Shown piece by piece: positions 29,588-37,094 of a stretch of DNA of 64,000 nucleotides; position 1 is the first letter of the stretch, and the number at the start of each line of letters is the position of its first letter. Where the stretch lies: the NCBI GenBank assembly GCA_018292915.2, contig JACVVK020000091.1, positions 577,001 through 641,000 of the forward strand, read 5' to 3'. The notes beneath the pieces were generated by a model, which was given only the letters and a program-made list of their open reading frames with translations, ran no database searches and had not been told where the DNA came from. This stretch comes from Batillaria attramentaria. Lineage: Eukaryota > Mollusca > Gastropoda > Batillariidae. A program made the position numbers and the translations under genes.

Positions 29588-32500
29588 CCAACGGGCTTTT
29601 TCCAGCGCCTGTGCGCTCAAAATACTCTATCCAAACGATCAGTACAGCTCTTAATGCATTACAATGTTGTTCACGCTTTGCGCGAGTGCTCGAATATTCA
29701 AATTCTACGACTATTGGCACAACACTCGAGTGCTCAGTGTGTTCGCCGCGTCACTGAATACGCTTCTGTTGGCTCAGTGCCAGTATTTGAGATGCTGTCA
29801 CTGTGCCGGTGTCTATACAATGTTTTAACTGTGAAAGTGTCTGACTGGTGTGATGATCGAATTCACAACAACAAAAAAAACACTTCCAAAAGACCTATGG
29901 GTAGAAACATCATCAAGATTGGGCCTTTAAGATGTCTTCTTCAGAACTCTTGCGTCATCCAAATAAAGAGGCCTAATCTGACATATGCTTATGACTTTTT
30001 CCTCACGGATGACAGGGGGAGCCGGGATAGCCGAATGGTAGAGTGTTGGTCTCCCAATGCTCGGGTCGAGGTCGAATCCCGGCTGGGGCCACATATTTGT
30101 GCTGGCGTTTTTCTCGTTGCCCCGTCTTAGATATCACCCACACGTGGTAGAAAAACTCCCAACCAACCAACCCACCGACCCGACCCGGATGATAGAACTG
30201 ACCTTGAAGCATTCAGTAAACCTCATGACTTGGCTATCAGTCATAACTGTTGTGACCTTTGTCCGTAAATGTCACTGACCGCTTAATAGGGACCGCTCAA
30301 TGAAAGGGCTGTATCTACAGGAAACGTTACAGAAAATGTTAGTGGTTAGAGTACAGCAACCTCCACAGCCACACTCGCTGGTTTCTGCTGAGTGGGTGGA
30401 TGCTTACAACTGCACAGTTGAACAGCGAGCATCTGTTTCAGTTTGGAGGCGAGAAGTACCGCCATGTGCACAAACACAAAAAATTACAATGAATTGCCGG
30501 TCCGGCCGATGTGTACGACAGCTGTTGGCAAATAATGTATGCTATTCTGCGCTATAGGCCACGCCGGCTAGCGTTTCGATACATGTGACCCTCCACCACG
30601 AAATGAGTCTTCTTGTGCTATTTGTTCATGTTACAAGACGGTTCATTTGGTGGTGGAGGGTCACAAATATCATTTCCATGCACTTACCTTATAGGCTTGA
30701 AACAAACGTGCATATACAGCGATTTACAAGACTGTTTGACGTGACAATGATTGAATTAGTCACACACAAAAATTGGACACAGCTGGACAGATGTGACAAA
30801 TATTGTTAATTTTCCTTTGTCTGCTGATTCTGTTTTGCAAAAATGAATTGTGTACAGAATAATTGCGTAGTGTACATACACTAATGAGTCATAACTGCGC
30901 AGTGTATAACAATGAATGTACACGCACAACCGTGACTTCTTTTTATCTTTTCTTTTTTTGCATTGCTGCTGTAGGCTTACTTACGCGGCACCATCTCACA
31001 CCAGTACATAGAGGTCAAACGCGAAAGAGGCAGAGAAAACATTCCTCGTACGGTACACTGAAAAAGTGCTACATGCCTTAGCGTAGGATATCCTCCACAA
31101 GCTCAGGACAACACCAACGCGCGTCTTTCGTGTTATACATGTACTTGCAGACGTATGGGGCTCAATACATAGTTGGAACTCGCTTTATGTAATATCTGCA
31201 GACGCTCAGAATTTAAATGCATGGTTGGATTAACTCGGCAATGTCGAACCGCAGTTCATGGAAAGCACACTGTGAATCTGAGTGTTTAGGGGTTGAGGAC
31301 TCTGGGATGCTCCTTGTCCTTCATGTCACCTTCTTCGTGAAAAAATACACACACACACACACAAAAAAACCACAAAAACACTAAGCTGAGGTGTCTATCT
31401 ACAATCTAGAAACAGTCTGGAACTCTCTGCCTATGGGGCTGAGACAACAACCATCTTTATCAGCTTTTAGATCTGGACTGAAAACGCACCTTTTTCAACA
31501 GGCTTTCAACTGATGTGTCTTTGTATTGTGTGATGTGTAATATGTACTGATTGACGTGTTTGTCTGTATAGTGTGAATGTGTATGAGTGATGTGTGTTAG
31601 CGCAATAAGTCACTGTATCTGAGAAGTGCGCTATATAAATGAAATTTATTATTATTTATTTATTATGTTGACGTTCTGGTGAAGGCAACACGTTTTCCGA
31701 AATATGAAAGGCGTTATGCTGTTGGGTTTTTAATGATTCCCTATCTACAGTCTAGTTCAGGTTCACAAACAACAGGCTAACTTTGTCAAGATAATCGGAC
31801 TATCAATGCACCAGCAATCTCCCGACAAGGTCAGCGTTAAGGTGACAAGCGTGCATACACGATAACACACAGTGTTCTGACGCGACATCTTCACTTCAGT
31901 TTTACTTGTGCGTTTCTACATTATTATATTTGTGCATTAATAAAACAAGCATCGACAAGGCTCGTCAAATAAATGGGTACTGACTGATGTTCGGTCTGCC
32001 CTCTGCACTGACTCGCACTGCTTGGTTCTTGTACTGAGTCTACTGACAGACGTACATGAAACTCAGACGATGGTGAGAATGCAAGGAATGTTGCGATCAG
32101 GCAAGAACTCTTTTGTAATTGGCAAAGAAAACTACCCTCCACATCCCAGACGTGCTTTTACTCTAAAGCATCCCTTTGATTTGCTCCGCGCTTCAGACCT
32201 TTTCCAATGACGCTGGTCTTCATTCAAATCACGCTCTCTTTTGAGCCGTTCGTACTTTTGCCAACAGCTCTGATGAAACCGAGTGAGACTTCGATCCAAG
32301 ATGGATGATGTCTGCAGGTTTTGTGTGTTCCGGCTTCGCAAACGCACGCAGACACGCTTCACGCCGACTTCACTGGTCTGTAAATTTCTCGATCAATGGC
32401 GTGTTCGTGTTTGCTGATGACGATCGTATTTCCTCAGGGCCTGTCCGGCCGTTTGCTCAGTTGTACTCAAGATATACAATTTACTGTGACAGATAACAGT

Positions 32501-33688
32501 TACAGAATAAAGTAAATAACTATGATACACGTACTGCTAATTATGTTCTGCAAAGCACGCATAGAATTATTAACTGTGTATATGGGGGTGGGGGGGGGGG
32601 GGGGGTAGAAGGCATACATGACATAATGATGATCATCTTTTTAATATCATTTATTATGTTCTATTTTAAAAGCAGTTCGTTTGGCCCACAGGGCAAATTT
32701 CTCTGCCTTGGAGTCAATCTAATCTTAGTCTTTGCGGAACGTTCGGCTCGTAAATATCTTACAGCTAGTTGAGTTAAACTGAACATCGCAAGTTATCGAG
32801 AAGAAGACAAGGTGACAGATGGGAGGATCTGTGTGTGTGTGTGTGTGTGTGTGTCCTCGGGGAGACAGGGGGGTGCACTCTTCCCTTTCCTACGTTTTTT
32901 TCCCCGACCCTTTGTCGTGGCCTTGAGCCGAGGCTTAGCGACAAATATCGATTACAGCCGCGTTGAAAGCACTGCAGGCAGATCTCTATCAAAGGCAGTC
33001 ATGGCCGTCACCAGATCACATACCAGGCAACCGTCTCTTCTTTCTCATTTGCAAGCTGTTCTCAAACCTTCAAGCTCTGAAGGCGTCATTTAAGTGCTTA
33101 GTCAGTACCCGTTTTTGACATCGCTCTCGTGCCCACGGTTAGTCGACCCAGTTTTAGCCAAAAGAATGGCACTGAGTTTTACAACCTAACAACCTACACT
33201 GCCATCGCACAAAGGACTTTACGCTGAGAGGTCAATTGCAGGGCAAAGTCTACAGTCTTTGAGGTTCACGTCAGACTCCAACAAGCTGTATTGTGATTCA
33301 AGGGAAAAGAGGTCGGAAAGAGGCGGGGGCCGTCGCTACACTTATCTTGGCTCACACAACAAAAAGAAAAACGGATAGCAGCAAGAGTAACGACCACAGA
33401 GAATGGTAAGGGGTGGCAGAAGGTGTGTGTGAGTGGGGGGGGGGGGGGGGAGGGCAGTGGGGAAGAACCAGGACAAGGGCTAGGGGGTGACCAAAAATCT
33501 GTAATCACACACACACGGGTGGGCGGGTGCGTGTTTGGGGGTTTAACGTCCTTTTCCACCACACAGGGTGATATCAAAGACGGGGCAACGATGAAAAGGC
33601 CAGCACAAAAATTTGGCCCCAGCCGGCATACGAACTCACGACCTGAGCATTAGAAGTCCAACGCTCTACCATTCGACCACCCCGGCTC

Positions 33689-33727
<39 letters not shown>

Positions 33728-34263
33728 TGAAATGCACTGACTGACGAGTAGATGGGTCACCATGTGTCAATAGCCTCCTGAATGCACACAGTGAATGGCT
33801 CTACAGTGTCACCAGTACCATGCCGGGACTGAGATACTATTCATGCGGCGGGAACCCGGCAATTTCCCAGGCAGAGTGGGAAACAGGGTTAGGTCGGTGA
33901 CTTTCGAGCAAGCAGTTACATGTATACCGCAGTAACTTGGGCAAGTTGGAATCATACAATCATTCTAACTTGGCCTAATTTGAAGGCATTCAATCGAGTC
34001 TAGCCGGGTCAGCACCTCCCCCATCCCCACGACCGCCTCGCCGCTTACAATGTCTTAAGTTCACAAACACAAAGCCATACACGACTCGATGTGGCTCAGT
34101 CATTATACATTCCGTTTCACCGACTTCTGTAAGTTCAAATTGAACACTACAAACATTACTGTTAGTGTATACTAAAGATGCAGTGTGGGGCAATTTACCG
34201 GTTTTGTGTCATTATTCTAAACTTCAATACATGCCCTGACAACACACAGAGAGCGAACGCGCG

Positions 34264-34345
<82 letters not shown>

Positions 34346-34413
34346 ATGAGAAGAGTAGTACATGCGGCTCTCTGTAACACATCTCTAAGAAACCTCCCGC
34401 CGCCCCCTCCGTC

Positions 34414-34487
<74 letters not shown>

Positions 34488-34554
34488 ATGAGAAGAGTAG
34501 TACATGCGGCTCTCTGTAACACATCTCTAAGAAACCTCCCGCCGCCCCCTCTGT

Positions 34555-34607
<53 letters not shown>

Positions 34608-34674
34608 ATGAGAAGAGTAGTACATGCGGCTCTCTGTAACACATCTCTAAGAAACCTCCCGCCGCCCCCTCTGT

Positions 34675-34741
<67 letters not shown>

Positions 34742-34850
34742 ATGAGAAGAGTAGTACATGCGGCTCTCTGTAACACATCTCTAAGAAACCTCCCGCCGCC
34801 CCCTCCGTCCATACACACAGTCGGACACAGACACACACACGCACACACCG

Positions 34851-34894
<44 letters not shown>

Positions 34895-35539
34895 CGTGAC
34901 ACACACGCGCGCGCGCGCGCTGACACACCCCCACCCCAGCTATCCCCAACAGCAGCTGCTGCAAAACAAGCACTGACTCCCGCGGCACTCTTCTCTTTGT
35001 TGAACAGGCACAGAACTTGAAAAGGATTCCCCAGTCCTCGGTCTCTCAAACTGGCACAATTATGCCTAATACAACAAAGGGACACCACTGACTTTCAGGC
35101 TAAGTGTCGAGTTCACGGTCACACTGTGTCAAAAACTCTGATTATCTGTTGGCCCAGAACAATAATGCAAGCGTTTTCGAGTCAGCCTCAGCTGCGGCCG
35201 GCATGACTTGAGCGCACAGGATATAAATGCACGCCGCAGTCACTGAATACTGACGATGAGAAATGCACTACCATTCACTGAGTGCAAGAGACAGAATGGG
35301 TAACATGATCTGTAAGACAAACATGCGCATGACTATGGTTGCGCTGATAACTTCGATCGTCGGCGTAACGCCGAAACAAATGACTCACTGAGACGCAACT
35401 GACACTGACTGACACGCGGCACAAACACTTGAAAAAAGACAACTTCCAGCCAATACTCACAGTTGAAAGCGTATTCGCTGTGGTTGCTGTTGTCCACAGC
35501 TATAACCACAATCTGGTCGCCTGCTGCACCTTGCTCCAT
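625..35539 (-). CDS. Universal stress protein (USP-A superfamily), exons 1-4, 3' end outside window
   Basis: Coding segments on the minus strand are 35539-35461, 8552-8463, 7166-7069 and 693-625. All have GT/AG borders, and intron phases 1, 1 and 0 join into one open frame of 112 residues. The N-terminus has the USP beta-1 motif ([16 protein letters not shown], residues 11-26), whose Asp16 normally sits in the nucleotide pocket. A second strand ([12 protein letters not shown]) and the helix starting [23 protein letters not shown] follow, with the spacing usual in metazoan USPs. USPs are cytosolic alpha/beta HUP-fold proteins of about 150 residues that often bind ATP. The missing ~40 residues should hold the G-2x-G-9x-G-S/T loop, so ATP binding cannot be judged. 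No in-frame ATG lies upstream of 35539 before a stop, which fixes the start. Intron 1 is 26.9 kb and full of transposons. Family assignment is from recalled motifs, not a search. Confidence 0.85.
1166..1602. repeat. (GA)n tract and GA/G-rich minisatellite
   Basis: A (GA)n run of about 50 bp is followed by six irregular copies of a unit that begins with variable GAGA, then TGTTGTGACCAG, GTGGGAGTCGGGGGAGGAG and a long G run. Dense G runs make G-quadruplex formation on the plus strand plausible. Open frames across it (Arg/Glu or Ser/Leu/Pro) are low-complexity artefacts. It lies in USP intron 3. Confidence 0.9.
1886..1984. repeat. Inverted unit of the 1.2-1.6 kb minisatellite
   Basis: The C-rich stretch contains CGACTCCCACCCTGGTCACA followed by (CT)n, the reverse complement of the unit in the array 300 bp upstream. 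The two blocks could pair as a long hairpin. Confidence 0.75.
2204..2235 (-). repeat. 3' tail of an interspersed repeat
   Basis: The reverse strand reads GACAATAAAGATGTTTTGAA then TTTGAATT. The same word pattern ends at 63350 on the plus strand, and a looser version is at 10604-10626. This looks like the shared 3' end of a retroposon family; the body was not delimited. Confidence 0.4.
2300..4780. other. USP intron 3, no recognised gene
   Basis: Unique-looking sequence with short (CA)n and poly-C runs near 2975-3010 and 4465-4510. I saw no coding exon, RNA gene or bounded mobile element. Confidence 0.5.
4790..5190 (+). mobile_element. 5'-truncated LINE 3' end
   Basis: An open frame stopping at 5052-5054 encodes [20 protein letters not shown] then [12 protein letters not shown], the classic C-terminus of jockey/CR1/L2-type reverse transcriptase ORF2 proteins. 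The 3' UTR ends in GCGCTGTATAAATATAACTA and (TAC)n/(ATC)n simple repeats, as LINE tails do. The upstream frame is broken, so this is a dead fragment. Confidence 0.6.
5433..6024 (+). mobile_element. MITE family A, copy 1 (interrupted)
   Basis: Inverted ends TTTAAACGGGCTAGTGCC and GGCAGCATTAGCCTTTTTAA bound a body shared with six other loci here (core GATTAGTACAGCTCT...GGTCGAACATTCAAATTC...CTGTTGGCTCAG). No coding capacity. A 238-bp palindromic element (5703-5940) sits inside it. Confidence 0.75.
5703..5940. mobile_element. Small TIR element nested in MITE A copy 1
   Basis: Begins GGGCCCGCATGTAAAACTCG and ends with the near-reverse complement CGACTTTTACACGCGGGCCC. It splits the MITE A body exactly where other copies run on uninterrupted (CTGTCACTG|...|GTGTCTAAGTGG). 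The target duplication is ambiguous because CC/GG at the ends overlaps the TIR. Interior is A-rich and non-coding. Confidence 0.65.
6632..6850. repeat. (CT)n-(CACT)n-(CA)n compound microsatellite
   Basis: About 220 bp of graded CT, CACT and CA repeats. Long Ser/Leu/Thr/His frames across it are artefacts. Confidence 0.95.
7069..7166 (-). CDS. USP exon 3
   Basis: 98 nt, phase 1 in and phase 0 out, donor GTAGG. It encodes [10 protein letters not shown] and the charged helix [20 protein letters not shown]. The acceptor AG is preceded almost directly by a ~78-nt (TG)n tract on the sense strand instead of a normal polypyrimidine tract (see findings). Confidence 0.85.
7169..7248. repeat. (CA)n microsatellite beside USP exon 3
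   Basis: About 80 bp of CA with one AG interruption near 7183. It reads (TG)n on the USP sense strand and ends 3 nt before the exon 3 border. Confidence 0.95.
7250..8462. other. USP intron 2, no further gene seen
   Basis: Contains poly-G runs (7614-7630, 8349-8380), a short CT tract (8082-8098) and an AT-rich stretch at 8200-8290. No exon or bounded element recognised. Confidence 0.5.
8463..8552 (-). CDS. USP exon 2
   Basis: 90 nt between an acceptor ending TTTCAG and donor GTAAG, phase 1 on both sides. It encodes [20 protein letters not shown] and then [10 protein letters not shown], the second beta strand and the following loop of a USP. It is too short to stand out as an open frame; I found it by joining phases with exons 1 and 3. 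Confidence 0.85.
9686..10028 (-). mobile_element. MITE family A, copy 2 (complete)
   Basis: 343 bp bounded by TCAAAGGGACTAATGTTACC on the left and the inverted GGCGGAATTAGCCTGTTGAA on the right. The body aligns throughout with copies 1, 3, 4, 6 and 7, so this is the best guide to full length. Short frames on either strand are broken in other copies. Confidence 0.75.
10180..10265 (-). mobile_element. Degenerate tRNA-like SINE head
   Basis: The minus strand has a box B-like GAGAGTTCGATTC preceded by tRNA-like sequence. It is too diverged for family assignment and no tail was delimited. Confidence 0.3.
10422..11348. mobile_element. Foldback-like element built of GTAGGACTATCGACAC units
   Basis: The left arm (about 10422-10700) carries several copies of TCGATAGTCCYACRTG; the right arm (about 10805-11348) carries the same motif inverted (CACGTAGGACTATCGA). 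The termini match as inverted repeats: TAGTCCTATGTGCCAACAG at left, CTGTTGACATATAGGACTA at right. The centre is non-repetitive. The right arm is split by a SINE (11014-11177). No protein is encoded. Confidence 0.6.
11014..11177 (-). mobile_element. SINE-1 copy inside the foldback-like element
   Basis: tRNA-like head on the minus strand (GGCCGAATGGTAGAGCGTTG, box B GGGTCGTGAGTTCG) and the family body/tail (ATATCACCCGTATGTGGTGG, AAAAGGACGTTAAAC). It is flanked by a 15-bp duplication with one mismatch, CAATCGAGCGTAGGG (10999-11013) and CAATCGAGCGGAGGG (11178-11192), which marks LINE-type retroposition. Confidence 0.85.
11708..11767. repeat. (GT)n(GCGT)n microsatellite
   Basis: About 60 bp of GT and GCGT repeats immediately before an old SINE-1 copy. 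Confidence 0.9.
11768..11935 (+). mobile_element. Diverged SINE-1 copy
   Basis: Retains GCTCGGGGTCGTGAGTTCGA, ATTGATATCATCATTACGAG and GGAAAAGGACGTTAAA in the right order. The head has lost box A identity, so this is an old copy. Confidence 0.6.
11990..14520. other. USP intron 1 stretch without recognised genes
   Basis: Holds poly-A and poly-T runs, a (CT)n(AT)n microsatellite (13422-13489) and short repeated words such as TGTTTTGTTACTTGTTTCAG, tandemly doubled near 13610-13660. No coding exon found. Confidence 0.5.
14525..14583 (+). mobile_element. SINE-1 head fragment
   Basis: GAAACGCTTTGGACTTCTAA then TGCTCGGGTCAGGAGTTCGA match the SINE-1 tRNA-like head from box A to box B. It is truncated at both ends and abuts MITE A copy 3. 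Confidence 0.5.
14584..14988 (-). mobile_element. MITE family A, copy 3 (5' part lost, SINE inside)
   Basis: Right end GATGGTATTAGCCCCTTTAC is the inverted terminus. The body (GTTCGACCGCTCGCGCAAAG and neighbours) matches the family. The left end is missing beyond the copy of GTCGATGACGCGGCGACCAC. A SINE-1 at 14633-14806 interrupts it. Confidence 0.65.
14633..14806 (-). mobile_element. SINE-1 copy nested in MITE A copy 3
   Basis: Complete head, body and GTGGGTGGGTGGGTGTTT tail on the minus strand. It lies between two segments of MITE A that are contiguous in other copies, so it inserted later than the MITE. No clean target duplication was read. Confidence 0.8.
15000..17530. other. USP intron 1 stretch without recognised genes
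   Basis: Contains a 67-bp (CA)n tract at 15425-15491. Around 16800-17000 there is a CpG-rich patch with CGCCATCTTGAAAT (YY1-like), CCAATCAGA and a GAGCGAAGC/GCTTCGCTC hairpin. A 111-codon minus-strand frame at 16677-17012 has no recognised domain. No exon supported. Confidence 0.4.
17539..17653 (-). mobile_element. SINE-1 copy with internal deletion
   Basis: Head is intact (box B region CCGGATACGAACTCACGACC on the plus strand) but most of the body between TTAACGTC and AATATTTGGCC is missing. A perfect 12-bp duplication CATGCTCATCGC flanks it (17527-17538 and 17654-17665). The 5' end of the plus-strand copy is a long G run. Confidence 0.85.
18077..18564 (+). mobile_element. SINE-2, ~490 bp, second tRNA-derived family
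   Basis: The head has box A TAGTGGTTAGCACTTCGG and box B ACCCGGGTTCGAGTCT; the ~400-bp body is unrelated to SINE-1. A perfect 10-bp duplication AAATCGTTCG flanks it (18067-18076, 18565-18574). Only one copy is in the window. It is not a tRNA gene, because no acceptor stem pairs. Confidence 0.75.
18980..19748 (+). mobile_element. MITE family A, copy 4 (interrupted)
   Basis: The ends TTAAAGGGGCTAATTCC and CTTAGCCCTTTAA are the clearest inverted termini of the family. Body segments 18980-19075 and 19500-19748 match other copies; about 420 bp of foreign repeat lies between. Confidence 0.75.
19078..19498 (+). mobile_element. Repeat inserted in MITE A copy 4
   Basis: Starts TATATAATAAGCGGCTAGCG plus (GT)n, continues with GGTCAGCCGATTGCCACCAA and ACCCGAGCGAAGCCGGTAG followed by (TAA)n, then a second motif GGCGCTTTACCCAATTTCAT. 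These words look like non-autonomous repeat tails, but I cannot assign a superfamily and the borders are approximate. Confidence 0.45.
20301..20476 (+). mobile_element. SINE-1 copy (full length)
   Basis: GGGGAGCCGGGATGGCCGAA start, box B GTGAGTTCGAATCCCGGC, tail GGAAAAGGACGTTAAACTCC. A perfect 9-bp duplication TACAGACGA flanks it (20292-20300, 20477-20485). Confidence 0.85.
20990..21118. repeat. (GT)n microsatellite
   Basis: More than 100 bp of GT with CTGT interruptions at the end. Cys/Val and Thr/His frames over it are artefacts. Confidence 0.95.
21652..21836. repeat. (GT)n/(GC)GT imperfect microsatellite
   Basis: About 185 bp of GT with scattered GCGT and TTGT variants. Confidence 0.95.
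21900..23780. other. USP intron 1 stretch without recognised genes
   Basis: Short (CA)n at 22315-22345; otherwise mixed sequence with no recognised element or exon. Confidence 0.5.
23783..24175 (-). mobile_element. MITE family A, copy 5 (diverged)
   Basis: Keeps TTTAAGGCCCCAAC at the left, TGGTGTCTACCATCACGTCA and CGAGCGCACAGGCGCAGTCA, all in family order. The central part is poorly conserved. Confidence 0.5.
24176..25560. other. USP intron 1 stretch without recognised genes
   Basis: No long open frame, microsatellite, SINE or inverted repeat seen. Confidence 0.5.
25561..25990 (+). mobile_element. 5'-truncated LINE 3' end
   Basis: An uninterrupted frame from about 25607 to the stop at 25837-25839 ends [20 protein letters not shown] then [22 protein letters not shown], the conserved C-terminal tail of jockey/CR1/L2-type reverse transcriptase proteins. 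A ~120-bp 3' UTR follows, then GCGCTTTATAAGAGC and (ATT)n. The intact frame suggests a fairly recent insertion, but no catalytic domain is present. Confidence 0.65.
25995..27489. other. USP intron 1 stretch without recognised genes
   Basis: A 122-codon plus-strand frame at 26559-26927 has no recognisable domain and may be chance. Nothing else supported. Confidence 0.4.
27502..27685 (-). mobile_element. SINE-1 copy with poly-G start
   Basis: Complete head and body in minus orientation, preceded on the plus strand by a run of more than 20 G. A perfect 12-bp duplication GCACAAGAGCAG flanks it (27490-27501, 27686-27697). Confidence 0.85.
28087..28231. repeat. (GT)n/(GCGT)n microsatellite
   Basis: About 145 bp with a CG-rich (GCGC) segment and a CTCTTC interruption. 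Confidence 0.95.
29590..29940 (+). mobile_element. MITE family A, copy 6
   Basis: AACGGGCTTTTTCCAGCGCC at the left and TTGGGCCTTTAA at the right, with the full family body between (ATCAGTACAGCTCTTAATGC, CTTCTGTTGGCTCAGTGCCA). A 32-bp (CT)n tract directly precedes it. Confidence 0.7.
30016..30185 (+). mobile_element. SINE-1 copy
   Basis: GGGGAGCCGGGATAGCCGAA head, box B GAGGTCGAATCCCGGC (2-bp deletion), shortened tail GTGGTAGAAAAACTCCCAAC. Flanked by CGGATGACAG and CGGATGATAG (30006-30015, 30186-30195), a 10-bp duplication with one mismatch. Confidence 0.8.
30585..30664. repeat. 80-bp hairpin with GTGACCCTCCACCAC arms
   Basis: 22-bp arms (30585-30606 and 30643-30664) pair with one mismatch around a 36-nt loop. 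It may be a tiny TIR element or the fused ends of a larger one. Confidence 0.6.
30670..31390. other. USP intron 1 stretch without recognised genes
   Basis: Short (CA)n at 31346-31362; no element or exon recognised. Confidence 0.5.
31405..31668 (+). mobile_element. 5'-truncated LINE 3' end
   Basis: A frame ending at 31511-31513 encodes [20 protein letters not shown] then [14 protein letters not shown], the same reverse-transcriptase C-terminal signature as at 4.9 and 25.7 kb. The 3' UTR ends GTGCGCTATATAAATGAAAT plus (TTA)n. It is closer in 3' UTR wording to the 4.9-kb copy than to the 25.7-kb copy. Confidence 0.6.
31680..33500. other. USP intron 1 stretch without recognised genes
   Basis: Poly-G runs at 32588-32605 and 33436-33450, a short (GT)n at 32830-32853. 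No exon or bounded element seen. Confidence 0.5.
33517..33688 (-). mobile_element. SINE-1 copy in a (CA)n tract
   Basis: Complete minus-strand copy with GGTGGGCGGGTGCGTGTTTG tail and intact head. CA repeats lie on both sides, so the insertion probably split or duplicated a (CA)n target. Confidence 0.8.
34268..34890. repeat. Composite minisatellite: four ~72-bp blocks separated by (CA)n
   Basis: A near-identical block starting CCATGAGAAGAGTAGTACAT and ending CCGCCGCCCCCT(C/T)TGTCCA-like sequence begins at 34344, 34487, 34607 and 34740. Each block is separated by 50-80 bp of pure CA. Frames of up to 297 codons across it are artefacts. Confidence 0.9.
35461..35539 (-). CDS. USP exon 1 (start codon, beta-1 strand)
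   Basis: 79 coding nt from ATG at 35539 to the donor GTGAGTAT directly after 35461, phase 1. It encodes [20 protein letters not shown] and the beginning of the first helix. The frame upstream of the ATG stays open to a TAA inside the TATA-box region but has no other ATG. Confidence 0.85.
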
Positions 35540-35650
35540 TTCTTCTAGTTGCTCCTCAAAGAATACGTGTTCAACTCCCGGGATAATGTCAGGCGCGTCG
35601 TTGGCCTCTTCCCCAGTCGTATTTGCGTCTGGTGCCGCCAGTTTGTCGGC

Positions 35651-35713
35651 TTATATACCGCGCACGCCACGCGGGGGGAAAAAAAAAAAGCGGCCGAGGC
35701 GAGGTTCACCAAT
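35651..35713 (-). promoter_or_regulatory. USP core promoter: TATA box and inverted CCAAT
   Basis: TATATAA reads on the minus strand at 35657-35651, 112 bp upstream of the ATG, predicting a start about 30 bp further on and a 5' UTR of roughly 80 nt. ATTGG (CCAAT on the plus strand at 35709-35713) lies about 55 bp further upstream. Spacing is typical of RNA polymerase II promoters; the start site is inferred. Confidence 0.5.
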
Positions 35714-36291
35714 CGAGTCGAGTCGAGCCTGCAACGTGAAACTAGCAGTGAGTTGTGAGTGGCTGGCGTGTTGCACGCACTACAACGCTAACAGTATGAG
35801 CTGTGCTGTATGCTGCGTGCTGTGGTGTGTTGTGTTGACGCGTTATTGTGTTGTAGATAGCGGGCAGGAAAGGGTCAGTAATGTTGTGGAAGGGGTCTTA
35901 CGAGTCACAGTGTGCTGTGAAAGTTCATCTCGTGTCAAGGCTGCAACTTAGTGACACTGAGACAAACTGCACGACTCGGCTCAAACAGCACTCAGTCAGT
36001 GGGCACACACACACACAAACACACCGTGACACACACACACACACACACACACACCGGCTGCCTTCTCAGTACCAACCGGCCGCGGCCGGCCGTGGCAACT
36101 GAATTCAGTTACAGGACCGTCCGTCATCACCTATCATCAGTTTTCACTAATAATTTAATTAAAACCAGTATCATGTCACTGCTGACTCCGTCTTGAAGTC
36201 AGCAGTCGGTCACAAAAACTATCAAGGCAGACCAATGACTGACTGACTGTGACACTGAACTGAAACTGAACATCATCAGTGTCCCCGGCAC

Positions 36292-36482
36292 GTAGCGGGG
36301 AGCCGGGGTGATCGAATGGTAGAGCGTTGGACTTCTAATGCTGGGGTCGTGAGTTCGATCCAGGCTGGGGCCAAATAATTGTGCTGGCTTTTTCATCGTT
36401 GCCCGGCCGGCTTTGATATCACCCGGCGTATGTGGTGGAAAAGGACGTTAAACCCCCAAACACCCATCTACCCACCCACCCA
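36292..36482 (+). mobile_element. SINE-1 copy
   Basis: GGGGAGCCGGGGTGATCGAA head, box B GTGAGTTCGATCCAGGC, full tail ending CACCCACCCACC. Perfect 8-bp duplication CCCGGCAC (36284-36291, 36483-36490). Confidence 0.8.
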
Positions 36483-36847
36483 CCCGGCACTGAGCATACC
36501 ATGGGCGGCTTGAGTGGTGAAGACTGACACAGCGTAACGCCGAACGCGGGATACACTGACTGGAACTGAGAATGCCCTATTCTGCCTCTATCCGTGACTT
36601 CTCAAGTGACTTGAAGGAAACGAATGACCCGGCAGTACTGCCGGATGTGTCCTAGCCACCTTTCGCTTGCCCTGAAATCACAATCATGATGGCCACGATT
36701 CACTGGCCCGGCGGCCGCCAAGCCAAACACGGTCTGTAAAACTTGCGTTGCGTGTTCCAAATGGGGTTAACTGATGTTCATTGATCGCCGAGACTAGTTT
36801 TGACTGAGCACCGACGTTTGTTTAATCCGGCTAATCAGGTGTGCCGG

Positions 36848-37070
36848 TGTAGGATCCGGTCCGGTCCCCCCTCTGAAGTAGTCCCCCGGGGGACCAATTC
36901 GTGGCAAAAACTGCTCTATAATGGTCCCCCCTTAGACATCCAGCCTCGTTTTCGACTGGTCCCCCTGGGCGATTTTGGTCCCCCCTCGCATCCAAAATAG
37001 GCCCCCTCTCGAAGTGGTCCCCCTCTTTTCTAACCAATGTAGTCAGTATTTATTTTTAACTTTATTGTTA
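36848..37070 (+). repeat. Ginger left terminal inverted repeat
   Basis: 223 bp, rich in GGTCCCCC blocks, ending TTTTAACTTTATTGTTA. Pairs with 41114-41345. It lacks an AGCTATG-like 7-8-bp segment present in the right copy. Confidence 0.9.
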
Positions 37071-37094
37071 TAGTGTGTGTCAACTCAGTAGAAA

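Noticed and set aside
34268..34890. CRISPR-like array of repeats and spacers
   Set aside because: The 'spacers' are pure CA dinucleotides, there are only four units and this is eukaryotic DNA.
34195..35088. 297-codon minus-strand open frame (Cys/Val-rich)
   Set aside because: It is (CA)n read as codons across the composite minisatellite; similar Cys/Val and Thr/His frames occur at every CA tract.
35463..35951. 162-codon plus frame opposite USP exon 1
   Set aside because: It is antisense to a supported exon and promoter with no domain of its own.
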